From Anderseniella sp963700735 (GTDB lineage: Bacteria > Pseudomonadota > Alphaproteobacteria > Rhizobiales > Aestuariivirgaceae): a stretch of 64,000 nt of DNA. Below, in pieces: positions 37,754 to 45,089 of this stretch; the first letter of the stretch is position 1, and the number at the start of each line of letters is the position of its first letter. The notes beneath the pieces were generated by a model, which did no database searches, was not told the origin of the DNA, and worked only from the letters and a program-made list of their open reading frames with translations. The translations under genes and the position numbers were made by a program. Location of the stretch: positions 62,001-126,000 of the forward strand of contig CAVOYR010000008.1 of the NCBI GenBank assembly GCA_963700735.1, read 5' to 3'.

Positions 37754-38538
37754 GCGGACGGTTCGCACAGCTTCAGGACATGATGCAGCGGGCAATCCTT
37801 GCCGGCGACACAAGCGTGCTGGAAACGCTCGGGCCGGGCGCGCATGAAGACAAGCGCGTGCTGCTGGACGTCTATCGCGTGGGCTACGAACTGCGGCTGA
37901 TCGAAATTCTCGGCAATGACCATCCGGTGCTGAAGGCCTATCTGGGCGAGTTAAATTTTACCGGGCTTGCCCGCACCTTCATCAGGGCGCACCCGTCGAC
38001 CAGCCGAAATGCGCGGTGGGTGTCGCAAGGGCTGGCTGACTTTGCCGCGGCGACCAATCCCTGGGCAGACCATGCCGAGATGGGCGAGATCGCCTGGCTG
38101 GAACGCGCGCTGGGCAATGCCTTCGACTGTTCAGATGAGCCTGCGATGGGGCTTGAGTCGCTGGCCGTGGTTGCGCTGGAAGACTGGGCCGGCTTGACGT
38201 TCAGGTTTCACGTGTCGCTGGCGCGGGCCGATTTCACCACCAATGCCGGGGACGTCTGGTCTGCGCTGAAGGACGGCGGCGAGGAGCATCCGCCGGTGAT
38301 CACCCTGGATGAGCCCCAGCGGGTGGTCGTGTGGCGCCAGCAGCTGACTCCCAACTGGCGGGCGCTGCCGGCAGAGGAAGCCATGATGCTGGATGCAGCG
38401 CGCGAAGGCGTGCCGTTCGGCGTGCTTTGTGAAATGGTTGCGACCTTCGCTGACCCGGATACGGCAGCAGTGCGTGCCGCAGGTTATCTGCAGGTCTGGA
38501 TCATGGGTGGGTTGCTGGCTGGTACGACTGCCGGTTGA
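37750..38538 (+). CDS. bufC: BufC, DUF2063-type partner of the bufferin maturase
   Basis: This 262-residue protein carries an N-terminal DUF2063 domain (FAQLQDMMQRAILAG, DVYRVGYELRLIEILGNDHPVLKAYLG), annotated in databases as a putative DNA-binding domain but acting in bufferin and methanobactin-like systems as the substrate-recruiting partner of the MNIO enzyme. The C-terminal half is a variable helical/beta region (VVVWRQQLTPNWRALPAEEAMMLDAAREG). It overlaps bufB by 4 bp, so the two are made together. No export components beyond the precursor signal peptide are needed. Confidence 0.9.
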   Translation: MSGRFAQLQDMMQRAILAGDTSVLETLGPGAHEDKRVLLDVYRVGYELRLIEILGNDHPVLKAYLGELNFTGLARTFIRAHPSTSRNARWVSQGLADFAAATNPWADHAEMGEIAWLERALGNAFDCSDEPAMGLESLAVVALEDWAGLTFRFHVSLARADFTTNAGDVWSALKDGGEEHPPVITLDEPQRVVVWRQQLTPNWRALPAEEAMMLDAAREGVPFGVLCEMVATFADPDTAAVRAAGYLQVWIMGGLLAGTTAG

Positions 38539-38604
38539 CGGCTTGAACCCTTCGGCGTTTGGCTGTCTATTCAGGCCATGCTGAAGTTGCCGGAGACCTG
38601 ATCC

Positions 38605-39651
38605 ATGAGCCATGCTGCCCCTGTAAACACCGCCGCCCGCGAGGCGTTCTACCAGGCGATCGAGCCTGAGAGCATGCGGGCGCTGTGGTCGGTGATGGGC
38701 GCGATCATCACCCCTGAACCGAAGAGCGGCTGCCAGCCGGTGATGTGGAAATACGACACCGTCCGCGCCCGGCTGATGGAGGCGGCGGGCCTGATCACCG
38801 CCAAGGAAGCCGAGCGCCGGGTGCTGATCCTGGAAAACCCTGGCCTCAAGGGCACGTCCAAGTGCACCACGTCGCTCTATTGCGGGGTGCAGCTGGTGAT
38901 GCCGGGCGAGGTGGCACCGGCGCACCGGCATACGCAATCGGCGCTGCGGTTCGTGCTGGAAGCATCCGGCGGGCACACGGCGGTGGGCGGTGAGCGCACC
39001 ACGATGCATTTCGGCGATTTCGTCATCACGCCAAACTGGCAGTGGCATGACCACGGCAACACGTCGGACGACCCGGTGCTGTGGCTGGACGGGCTGGATA
39101 TTCCGCTGGTGCAGTTTCTCGATGCCTCGTTTGCGGAAGGTTTTGGCGACGACGAGCAACCGATCACCAAGCCGGAAGGCGATGCCCATGCGCGCTATGG
39201 CGCCAACATGCTGCCGCTTGGCTACGAGAAGGTTGCAGCCACGTCGCCGATCTTCAACTACCCCTATGAGCGCTCACGCGAGGCGCTGGAACAGATGCGG
39301 CGGCTTGAAGAGTGGGATCCGTGCCACGGGCTGAAGATGCGCTACATCAACCCGGTCGACGGCGGCTGGGCCATGCCGACCATCGGCACCTGCCTGCAGC
39401 TACTGCCCAAGGGCTTCAAGAGCGCGCCTTACCGCTCAACCGATGCGACGGTGTTTACGGGTGTCGAGGGTAGGGGGCGGTCCACCGTGGACGGGCAGGT
39501 GTTCGAATGGGGTCCGCGCGATGTGTTCGTTGTGCCGTCGTGGAAAGAGGTCGTGCACGAGGCGAGCGAAGACGCGGTGCTGTTCAGCTATTCCGACCGG
39601 CCGGTGCAGGAAAAGTGCGGGCTGTTCCGCGAGCGGCGGGGCAACGCCTGA
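38605..39651 (+). CDS. Gentisate 1,2-dioxygenase
   Basis: This 348-residue bicupin opens the ring of gentisate to maleylpyruvate with Fe(II) and oxygen. The first cupin shows GEVAPAHRHTQSALRFVLEASGG, which supplies iron-binding His residues, and DFVITPNWQWHDHGNTSDDP with the third His. The second, poorer cupin lies near VFEWGPRDVFVVPSWKEVVHEA. Length fits the family (340-380). A GGAGA ribosome site precedes the ATG. No maleylpyruvate isomerase or fumarylpyruvate hydrolase is in the window, so the rest of the pathway is elsewhere. Confidence 0.93.
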   Translation: MSHAAPVNTAAREAFYQAIEPESMRALWSVMGAIITPEPKSGCQPVMWKYDTVRARLMEAAGLITAKEAERRVLILENPGLKGTSKCTTSLYCGVQLVMPGEVAPAHRHTQSALRFVLEASGGHTAVGGERTTMHFGDFVITPNWQWHDHGNTSDDPVLWLDGLDIPLVQFLDASFAEGFGDDEQPITKPEGDAHARYGANMLPLGYEKVAATSPIFNYPYERSREALEQMRRLEEWDPCHGLKMRYINPVDGGWAMPTIGTCLQLLPKGFKSAPYRSTDATVFTGVEGRGRSTVDGQVFEWGPRDVFVVPSWKEVVHEASEDAVLFSYSDRPVQEKCGLFRERRGNA

Positions 39652-39690
39652 ACAAGATCACGGGGCGGCTTACAATGGAGACAGTCTGCC

Positions 39691-40854
39691 ATGCCGGTCG
39701 ATGATTTGACGGTACTGCTGGGCACCACCAAGGGCGCCTTCCTGGTATCGGGTGGCCGCCAGTCAAATCGCTGGAAGGTGAAGGGTCCGTTCTGCGACGG
39801 CTGGCCGATCAACCATGTTGTTGCAGACCCCGCGACTGGCATGCTCTGGGCCGGCGGCGGCGGTGACTGGCATGGCGCGGGCGTATGGCGATCCAGCGAC
39901 GGTGGCGAAAGCTGGCAGGTCAGCCGGTTGACGAAGGGCACCCTGGACGAGTGGGCGGCGAACGATCCCGACGTCGCCAGGATGATGAACTGGACACCGC
40001 AGCCATTGCCCTTCGGCGACAGCTTCTCGCAGATATGGTCGCTGGGTTGCGTGCATGGCGAATTGTATGCCGGCACCAAGCCTGCGCAACTACTCAAGAG
40101 CAGTGATGGCGGGCAAAGCTGGTCATTGGTGGAGGGGTTGAGCAACCATCCGTCCGTTGACAGCTGGAACGGCGGCGCTGCGGGGCTGGTTTTGCACACG
40201 ATCGTTGCTGATCCATTCGACCGGTCGAAGATGTGGATCGGCATTTCTGCCGCCGGGGTGTTTGCCACCGAGGACGGCGGCAAGACGTGGGACCGGCGCA
40301 ACCGGCTGTCGAATGCGGCTGCCTGCGGCCATCACGACCACCCGGCCGCCCCTCGTGATGGCGAAACCGGGTACTGCGTTCACAACATGATGCGCGCCTC
40401 CGGGGCCGTCGACCGGCTGTACCAGCAGAACCACCATGGCGTGTGGCGCAGCGATGATGGCGGGCGGAGTTGGGACGACATCACGCCGGGCCTGCCGTCC
40501 ACGTTCGGCTTTCCGATTTGCGTGCATCCGCGGGATCCTGAAACGGCGTGGACACTGCCCCTCAATGGCGACTCCGCCGGGCGTTTCCCGCCCGATGCGG
40601 CAGCAGCGGTGTGGCGTACCCGTGATGGCGGTCAGTCGTGGACCGCCCAGCGGCAGGGGCTGCCGCAGGAGGCCTGCTTCTTCACCGTGTTGCGCCAGGC
40701 CATGGCCCGCGATGACCGCGACCCGGCAGGGGTATACTTCGGTACCAACAGCGGGTCCGTCTTTGCCAGTTTTGATGAAGGCGACACCTGGCAGGAGATC
40801 GCCCGGCACCTGCCGACCATTCTATCCGTCGAGGTATCTGACCGGGAAGGCTAG
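39691..40854 (+). CDS. BNR-repeat / sialidase-like propeller protein
   Basis: This 387-residue protein has repeated Asp-box motifs: SSDGGESWQVS, SSDGGQSWSLV, TEDGGKTWDRR, SDDGGRSWDDI, TRDGGQSWTAQ and SFDEGDTWQEI. These define a beta-propeller of the WD40/YVTN/BNR class, often annotated as exo-alpha-sialidase-like. No sialidase catalytic Arg triad was identified and no signal peptide is seen, so enzyme activity is doubtful. It starts 39 bp after gentisate dioxygenase and may be co-transcribed. Its stop overlaps that of the convergent ArgE-like gene. Confidence 0.85.
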   Translation: MPVDDLTVLLGTTKGAFLVSGGRQSNRWKVKGPFCDGWPINHVVADPATGMLWAGGGGDWHGAGVWRSSDGGESWQVSRLTKGTLDEWAANDPDVARMMNWTPQPLPFGDSFSQIWSLGCVHGELYAGTKPAQLLKSSDGGQSWSLVEGLSNHPSVDSWNGGAAGLVLHTIVADPFDRSKMWIGISAAGVFATEDGGKTWDRRNRLSNAAACGHHDHPAAPRDGETGYCVHNMMRASGAVDRLYQQNHHGVWRSDDGGRSWDDITPGLPSTFGFPICVHPRDPETAWTLPLNGDSAGRFPPDAAAAVWRTRDGGQSWTAQRQGLPQEACFFTVLRQAMARDDRDPAGVYFGTNSGSVFASFDEGDTWQEIARHLPTILSVEVSDREG

Positions 40855-42014
40855 ACCAGCCTCCGCTTCAGCCTTTCCAGCATGTCCAGGCACTGGTCGA
40901 GCTGGTCGATCTCGACATACTCGTCCGGCTTGTGGGCCTGTTCGATGGAGCCGGGACCGCACACGACCGTTGGAATGCCGATTTCCTGGAACAGCCCGGC
41001 CTCGGTGCCGAAGCACACAACGTCCGTGGTGTTGGCACCGGTGAGTTCGGCGACCAGCTTCAGCGCCTCGCTGTCAGGCATGGGTTCCAGCCCGACCACC
41101 TCGCCGATGATGTGGGTGACGATGTCTGCCTGCGGGTGCACGGCGCGCATCGCAGGCAACAGTTCGTCCTCGACATAGGCACGCAGATGATCCTTCACAA
41201 ACGTGGCGTCAGAGTTCCGGACGGGGCGCATTTCCCAGTCGACGACGCAGGTGTCGGCGATGACGTTGTGGGCGATGCCGCCGTCGACGCGGCCGATCTG
41301 CAGGGTTGTGTAGGGTGGGTCAAAAGGCGAGCCCGCCGGGCAGCGGGCCACCAGTTCAGGCCGCAGTGACATCAGCCGCGAGACGTAGCGGACGGCGTAT
41401 TCCACCGCGCTGACGCCGGCGTCCGGCACGGACCCATGCCCGGCAAGGCCGGAGAACGCGGTGGTGTACTCGTAACAGCCCTTGTGACCCTCGATAATGC
41501 GCATGAGCGTGGGTTCGCCGATGATGCAGGCGGCAGGCTTCATGCCGATGTGCTTCAATTCTTCCATCAGCGTGCGCGCGCCGAGGCAGCCGGTTTCCTC
41601 GTCGTGGGTGAAGCAGAAGTGCACGGGACGGGCAAGGTCGAGACCCGCATAGTCTTCCGCCATGGCAAGGCTTGCCGCGATGAAGCCCTTCATGTCGCAA
41701 GTGCCGCGGCCGAAATACCTGCCGTCGCGCTCGGACATGACGAACGGGTCGGACGTCCAGTCCTGGTTGAGCACCGGCACCACGTCCGAGTGTCCGGACA
41801 GCACGATGCCGCCGTCGCGCTTCGGTCCCAGTGTCGCGAACAGGTTGGCCTTCTCGCCAGTGCCATCCATGCTGACCTGCACCTCGGCGCCCAGCGATTC
41901 CAGCCGGTCGGCTGCGAACTGGATCAGGTCGATGTTGCTGTCGGTCGAGATGGTGGGGAACGAGATCAGCCGGTTCAGCAGGCCGGTTGTCGAGTTAAGT
42001 TGCGGATGGGGCAT
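40851..42014 (-). CDS. argE: Acetylornithine deacetylase-like M20 peptidase
   Basis: This 387-residue zinc hydrolase of the M20/ArgE family removes the acetyl group from N-acetylornithine or a related acylated amino acid. Metal and catalytic motifs are visible: VLSGHSDVVPV (His and Asp), GRGTCDMKGF (bridging Asp), FTHDEETGCLGA (Glu base and Glu ligand), CIIGEPT and a C-terminal VCGPGSIEQAHKPDEY (His ligand). Length matches ArgE. It stands alone, convergent with the BNR protein, so the exact substrate is less certain than the family. Confidence 0.9.
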   Translation of the reverse strand: MPHPQLNSTTGLLNRLISFPTISTDSNIDLIQFAADRLESLGAEVQVSMDGTGEKANLFATLGPKRDGGIVLSGHSDVVPVLNQDWTSDPFVMSERDGRYFGRGTCDMKGFIAASLAMAEDYAGLDLARPVHFCFTHDEETGCLGARTLMEELKHIGMKPAACIIGEPTLMRIIEGHKGCYEYTTAFSGLAGHGSVPDAGVSAVEYAVRYVSRLMSLRPELVARCPAGSPFDPPYTTLQIGRVDGGIAHNVIADTCVVDWEMRPVRNSDATFVKDHLRAYVEDELLPAMRAVHPQADIVTHIIGEVVGLEPMPDSEALKLVAELTGANTTDVVCFGTEAGLFQEIGIPTVVCGPGSIEQAHKPDEYVEIDQLDQCLDMLERLKRRLV

Positions 42015-42114
42015 CGGCAGGGTTTCTCATGCAATCATAGTTGTCTCACACAGGCGGACATGACAGCATGTTTGCAACGAGTGTCAAATACCCAACTTCA
42101 GCGAGGCAACAACC

Positions 42115-42453
42115 ATGGATGGCGTTGATTTCAAGTACCTCTTTACCAGTCCCGAAGGCCGCATTGCGCGCAAGCAATGGTGGATCGGTGTCGGAATACT
42201 GTTTGCGGTGTCGCTCGTCAGCGCGATCGTGTTCGGCAGCGACGGGGTGCTGTCGGCGGTGGTCAGCATCCTGATGCTGGTTGCCGGCATCATGCTGCAC
42301 ATCAAGCGGTGCCATGACCGCGACAAGTCGGGCTGGTGGTGCCTGCTGTTGTTCATTCCCGTGGTCGGACTGATCTGGGCGATCGTCGATCTCGGCATTC
42401 TGCAGGGCACCGAAGGACCCAACAGGTACGGGCCAGACCCTGTTCGCGCCTGA
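42115..42453 (+). CDS. DUF805 domain membrane protein
   Basis: This 112-residue small inner-membrane protein has the DUF805 pattern: FTSPEGRIARKQWWIGVGIL, a TM pair between residues 22 and 60, then KRCHDRDKSGWWCLLLFIPVVGLIWAIV and the tail GTEGPNRYGPDP. The family function is unknown. It is monocistronic, between the divergent argE-like gene and the TetR regulator gene. Confidence 0.9.
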   Translation: MDGVDFKYLFTSPEGRIARKQWWIGVGILFAVSLVSAIVFGSDGVLSAVVSILMLVAGIMLHIKRCHDRDKSGWWCLLLFIPVVGLIWAIVDLGILQGTEGPNRYGPDPVRA

Positions 42454-42501
42454 GTTGCCTTCATCCGGGTGAAAGGATTTGACAGGCTGATGCCAGCCAA
42501 A

Positions 42502-42524
42502 TTAATGTAACGAACGTTCATTAA
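42502..42524. promoter_or_regulatory. Putative TetR operator with overlapping promoter
   Basis: TTAATG and CATTAA form perfect outer arms around a centre containing palindromic AACGTT, ending 17 bp before the TetR start codon. TTGACA at 42479 with TAATGT 18 bp later (42503) could be the promoter, so binding here would block transcription. Typical of autoregulating TetR genes; not proven. Confidence 0.55.
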
Positions 42525-42541
42525 ATTACCGGAGCGGCCTG

Positions 42542-43165
42542 ATGGCGCGAACCGCTGGCAGCGTGGGCAGTGAAACGGCGGACCGGGTGCGCGACGCAGC
42601 GCTCAGGCTGTTTGCCGCGCGCGGCTATGCGGCGGTGTCGATGCGGGACATTGCGGATGCGGTCGGGGTGCGCGCTCCGGCGCTTTACAACCATTTCGCA
42701 AGCAAGCAGGCGTTGTTGGCCGACCTGATGCTGTCGCACATGAACGGCCTGCTGGCCGCATGGGACGCCGAGGCCGTGGCGCACGAGGCACCGGAGCAGG
42801 CGCTGGAGCGGTTTGCACGGTTTCACATCCGCTATCATGCCGGGCGCGCCGATGCGGTGTTCATCTCCTACATGGAGTTGCGCAGCCTGGAGCCTGCCAA
42901 TTTCGGCCGCGTCGAGAAGCTGCGCCAGGCGTATGAAGGCATGCTCAAGGCGATCCTGGACGACGGCGTGGCGCGTGGCACGCTGGCCGTGCCGGACACC
43001 CGCGTGGCAGCAATGGCGATGATTGCCATGCTGACGGGGGTCAACACCTGGTTCCGGTCAAGGGGACGGCTGAGCCTGGCGGAAATCGAAGGCATCTACA
43101 CAGCAATGGTGTTGCGATCAGCAGGCGCAGCACATCGGGAGGACCTATGTTCAGCAGCGGAATGA
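42542..43165 (+). CDS. TetR/AcrR-family regulator, probable control of the leucine/isovalerate operon
   Basis: This 207-residue regulator has an N-terminal TetR helix-turn-helix (RVRDAALRLFAARGYAAVSM then RDIADAVGVRAPALYNHFAS) and a helical ligand-binding C terminus. The isovaleryl-CoA dehydrogenase gene overlaps its last 19 bp, so it is the first gene of that operon and probably senses an acyl-CoA. TetR-type regulators of branched-chain amino acid breakdown are known in other proteobacteria. A palindrome just upstream suggests self-control. Confidence 0.9.
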   Translation: MARTAGSVGSETADRVRDAALRLFAARGYAAVSMRDIADAVGVRAPALYNHFASKQALLADLMLSHMNGLLAAWDAEAVAHEAPEQALERFARFHIRYHAGRADAVFISYMELRSLEPANFGRVEKLRQAYEGMLKAILDDGVARGTLAVPDTRVAAMAMIAMLTGVNTWFRSRGRLSLAEIEGIYTAMVLRSAGAAHREDLCSAAE

Positions 43166-44310
43166 ATTTTGGCCTGGGCGAGGATATCGACGCCCTGCGC
43201 GACACCGTGCAACGCTGGGCGCAGGACAAGCTGGCACCGCTTGCCGCCGACATTGATCGCAACAATGACATGCCGCGTGACCTGTGGATCCAGATGGGTG
43301 AGCTTGGTTTGCTCGGCATGACGGCGGACCCGGAGTTTGGCGGCTCCGGCTTCGGGTACCTGGCGCACACCATCGCCATGGAAGAGGTCAGCCGGGCCTC
43401 GGCGTCCGTGGGCCTGAGCTATGGCGCGCACTCGAACCTGTGCGTAAACCAGATCAACCGCTGGGGCAACGGCGAGCAGAAGACGAAGTACCTGCCGAAA
43501 TTGTGTACGGGCGAGCATGTCGGGTCATTGGCGATGTCCGAGCCGGGGTCAGGGTCGGACGTGGTGTCGATGAAGCTGCGCGCGGACAAGCGCAATGACC
43601 GTTATGTGCTCAATGGCAACAAGATGTGGATCACCAACGGGCCGGATGCCGACACTCTGGTGGTATATGCCAAGACCGATCCGGACGCCGGGCCGAAGGG
43701 CATCACGGCGTTCCTGATCGAACGCAGCATGAAGGGCTTTTCCACCGCGCAGAAGCTGGACAAGCTTGGCATGCGCGGGTCCAACACCTGCGAACTGGTG
43801 TTCGAGGATTGCGAAGTGCCCTACGAGAACGTGCTGGGGGAAGAGGGACAGGGCGTGAAGATCCTGATGTCTGGCCTCGATTATGAACGCGTGGTGCTGT
43901 CGGGTGGGCCGCTTGGCATCATGGCGGCGTGCCTGGACGTGGTGGTGCCTTACGTGCATGAACGCAAACAGTTTGGCCAGCCGATTGGCGAGTTCCAGCT
44001 GATGCAGGGCAAGCTTGCCGACATGTACACCACCATGAACGCCTGCCGGGCCTATGTGTATGCAGTGGCGGCGGCTTGCGACCGGGGCGAGACCACGCGC
44101 AAGGATGCGGCAGGCTGCATACTCTATTCGGCCGAGAAAGCCACATGGTGTGCGCTGGAAGCAATCCAGGCGCTGGGTGGAAATGGCTACATCAACGAAT
44201 ACCCCACGGGCCGGCTGCTGCGCGATGCCAAGCTGTACGAGATCGGTGCCGGTACCTCGGAGATACGCCGCATGCTGATCGGGCGCGAAATGTTCAAGGA
44301 AACCGCTTGA
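43147..44310 (+). CDS. liuA: Isovaleryl-CoA dehydrogenase
   Basis: This 387-residue FAD acyl-CoA dehydrogenase converts isovaleryl-CoA to 3-methylcrotonyl-CoA in leucine breakdown. It carries AMSEPGSGSDVVSMKLRA (FAD/substrate loop), MWITNGPDADTLVVYAKT, the catalytic Glu segment SGLDYERVVLSGGPLGIM, which in this subfamily places Glu as in human isovaleryl-CoA dehydrogenase, and the C-terminal ALGGNGYINEYPTGRLLRDAKL with YEIGAGTSEIRR. A GGGAGGA ribosome site precedes the ATG at 43147. The electron acceptor would be ETF. The next pathway enzyme, methylcrotonyl-CoA carboxylase, is encoded downstream beyond a toxin-antitoxin pair. Confidence 0.95.
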   Translation: MFSSGMNFGLGEDIDALRDTVQRWAQDKLAPLAADIDRNNDMPRDLWIQMGELGLLGMTADPEFGGSGFGYLAHTIAMEEVSRASASVGLSYGAHSNLCVNQINRWGNGEQKTKYLPKLCTGEHVGSLAMSEPGSGSDVVSMKLRADKRNDRYVLNGNKMWITNGPDADTLVVYAKTDPDAGPKGITAFLIERSMKGFSTAQKLDKLGMRGSNTCELVFEDCEVPYENVLGEEGQGVKILMSGLDYERVVLSGGPLGIMAACLDVVVPYVHERKQFGQPIGEFQLMQGKLADMYTTMNACRAYVYAVAAACDRGETTRKDAAGCILYSAEKATWCALEAIQALGGNGYINEYPTGRLLRDAKLYEIGAGTSEIRRMLIGREMFKETA

Positions 44311-44372
44311 TTGGCATTTTCTGATCTTTTTGCCATAAATGAACGAAAGTGGCAGATCTGGAGTTGTGTTGC

Positions 44373-44705
44373 ATGCCGAGGAAGTCGAGCAAGGGGTTTT
44401 CCGAGGAACCGCCGCGGTATGATGCCGGGGCGGAGCCGGACCAAGACCTGAAGTCAGCCGGACCATCGACCGGCAAGATCGACGGCAGTGGCCGGCTGCT
44501 GATACCTGCCGAGTTGCGAGCGGCCATGCAGCTTGGTGAAGACGGACGGGTCAGCCTGCGCGTGGTCGATGGCCAGTTGCAGGTGCTGTCGCCGATGGCG
44601 GGCATCAAGCGGGTGCAGGAGCGGATGGCCAAGTACAAGAAGCCTGGTGAGAGTGTAGTGGACGAGTTTCTTGCTGAGCGGCGGGCTATGTGGGGGGAAG
44701 AGTGA
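44373..44705 (+). CDS. AbrB-like antitoxin
   Basis: This 110-residue protein has a swapped-hairpin AbrB DNA-binding region in the middle (GKIDGSGRLLIPAELRAAMQLGEDGRVSLRVVDG) and a C-terminal helix (RVQERMAKYKKPGESVVDEF) that likely binds the toxin. The N-terminal 35 residues are charged and probably disordered. The ATG at 44373 has GGAG 9 bases upstream; a GTG at 44349 is an alternative. It overlaps the PIN toxin gene by 4 bp, the usual antitoxin-first arrangement with autorepression. Confidence 0.85.
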   Translation: MPRKSSKGFSEEPPRYDAGAEPDQDLKSAGPSTGKIDGSGRLLIPAELRAAMQLGEDGRVSLRVVDGQLQVLSPMAGIKRVQERMAKYKKPGESVVDEFLAERRAMWGEE

Positions 44706-45082
44706 GCTATGTGCTGGACACGTCAGTCCTGTTGGCGATCACCTTCAGTGAGCCGGGGAGCGAAAATGTGCGGCCACGCATATCCGGTGGTTTGATGTGT
44801 TCCGTCAATGTCACCGAGGTTTTGACGAAATATCTCGATCGCGGAGCCAGTGAGGCTGATGCCTTGCTGTCGTTTCAGGAATTTCTGCTGAATGTTCACG
44901 ACTATGACGCACACCTTGCCGTGCAGGCCGGATTGCTTCGATCCTCGACCCGGCATCTCGGACTGTCGCTGGGCGATCGTGCCTGCCTTGCGCTGGCGTT
45001 GCGCGAAAAGGCCACTGTGCTGACCGCCGACAGAACCTGGACCAAGCTCGACGTGGGCGTCGGCATTGAAGTGATAAGGTGA
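44702..45082 (+). CDS. vapC: PIN-domain ribonuclease toxin (VapC type)
   Basis: This 126-residue PIN-domain toxin has the four acidic residues expected for metal-dependent RNase activity: Asp in YVLDTSVLL, Glu in NVTEVLTK, Asp in SLGDRACLAL and Asp in LTADRTWTK. The GTG at 44702 forms a GTGA overlap with the antitoxin stop. The pair sits between isovaleryl-CoA dehydrogenase and the carboxylase subunit genes, and the carboxylase gene starts only 7 bp after it, so the metabolic operon probably reads through the toxin-antitoxin module. Confidence 0.9.
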   Translation: MSYVLDTSVLLAITFSEPGSENVRPRISGGLMCSVNVTEVLTKYLDRGASEADALLSFQEFLLNVHDYDAHLAVQAGLLRSSTRHLGLSLGDRACLALALREKATVLTADRTWTKLDVGVGIEVIR

Positions 45083-45089
45083 GACCAAC

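Noticed and set aside
44311..44345. Terminator after liuA (TGGCA...TGCCA with T run)
   Set aside because: The stem is only about 5 bp with a long loop, and the downstream genes are co-directional, so termination is doubtful.
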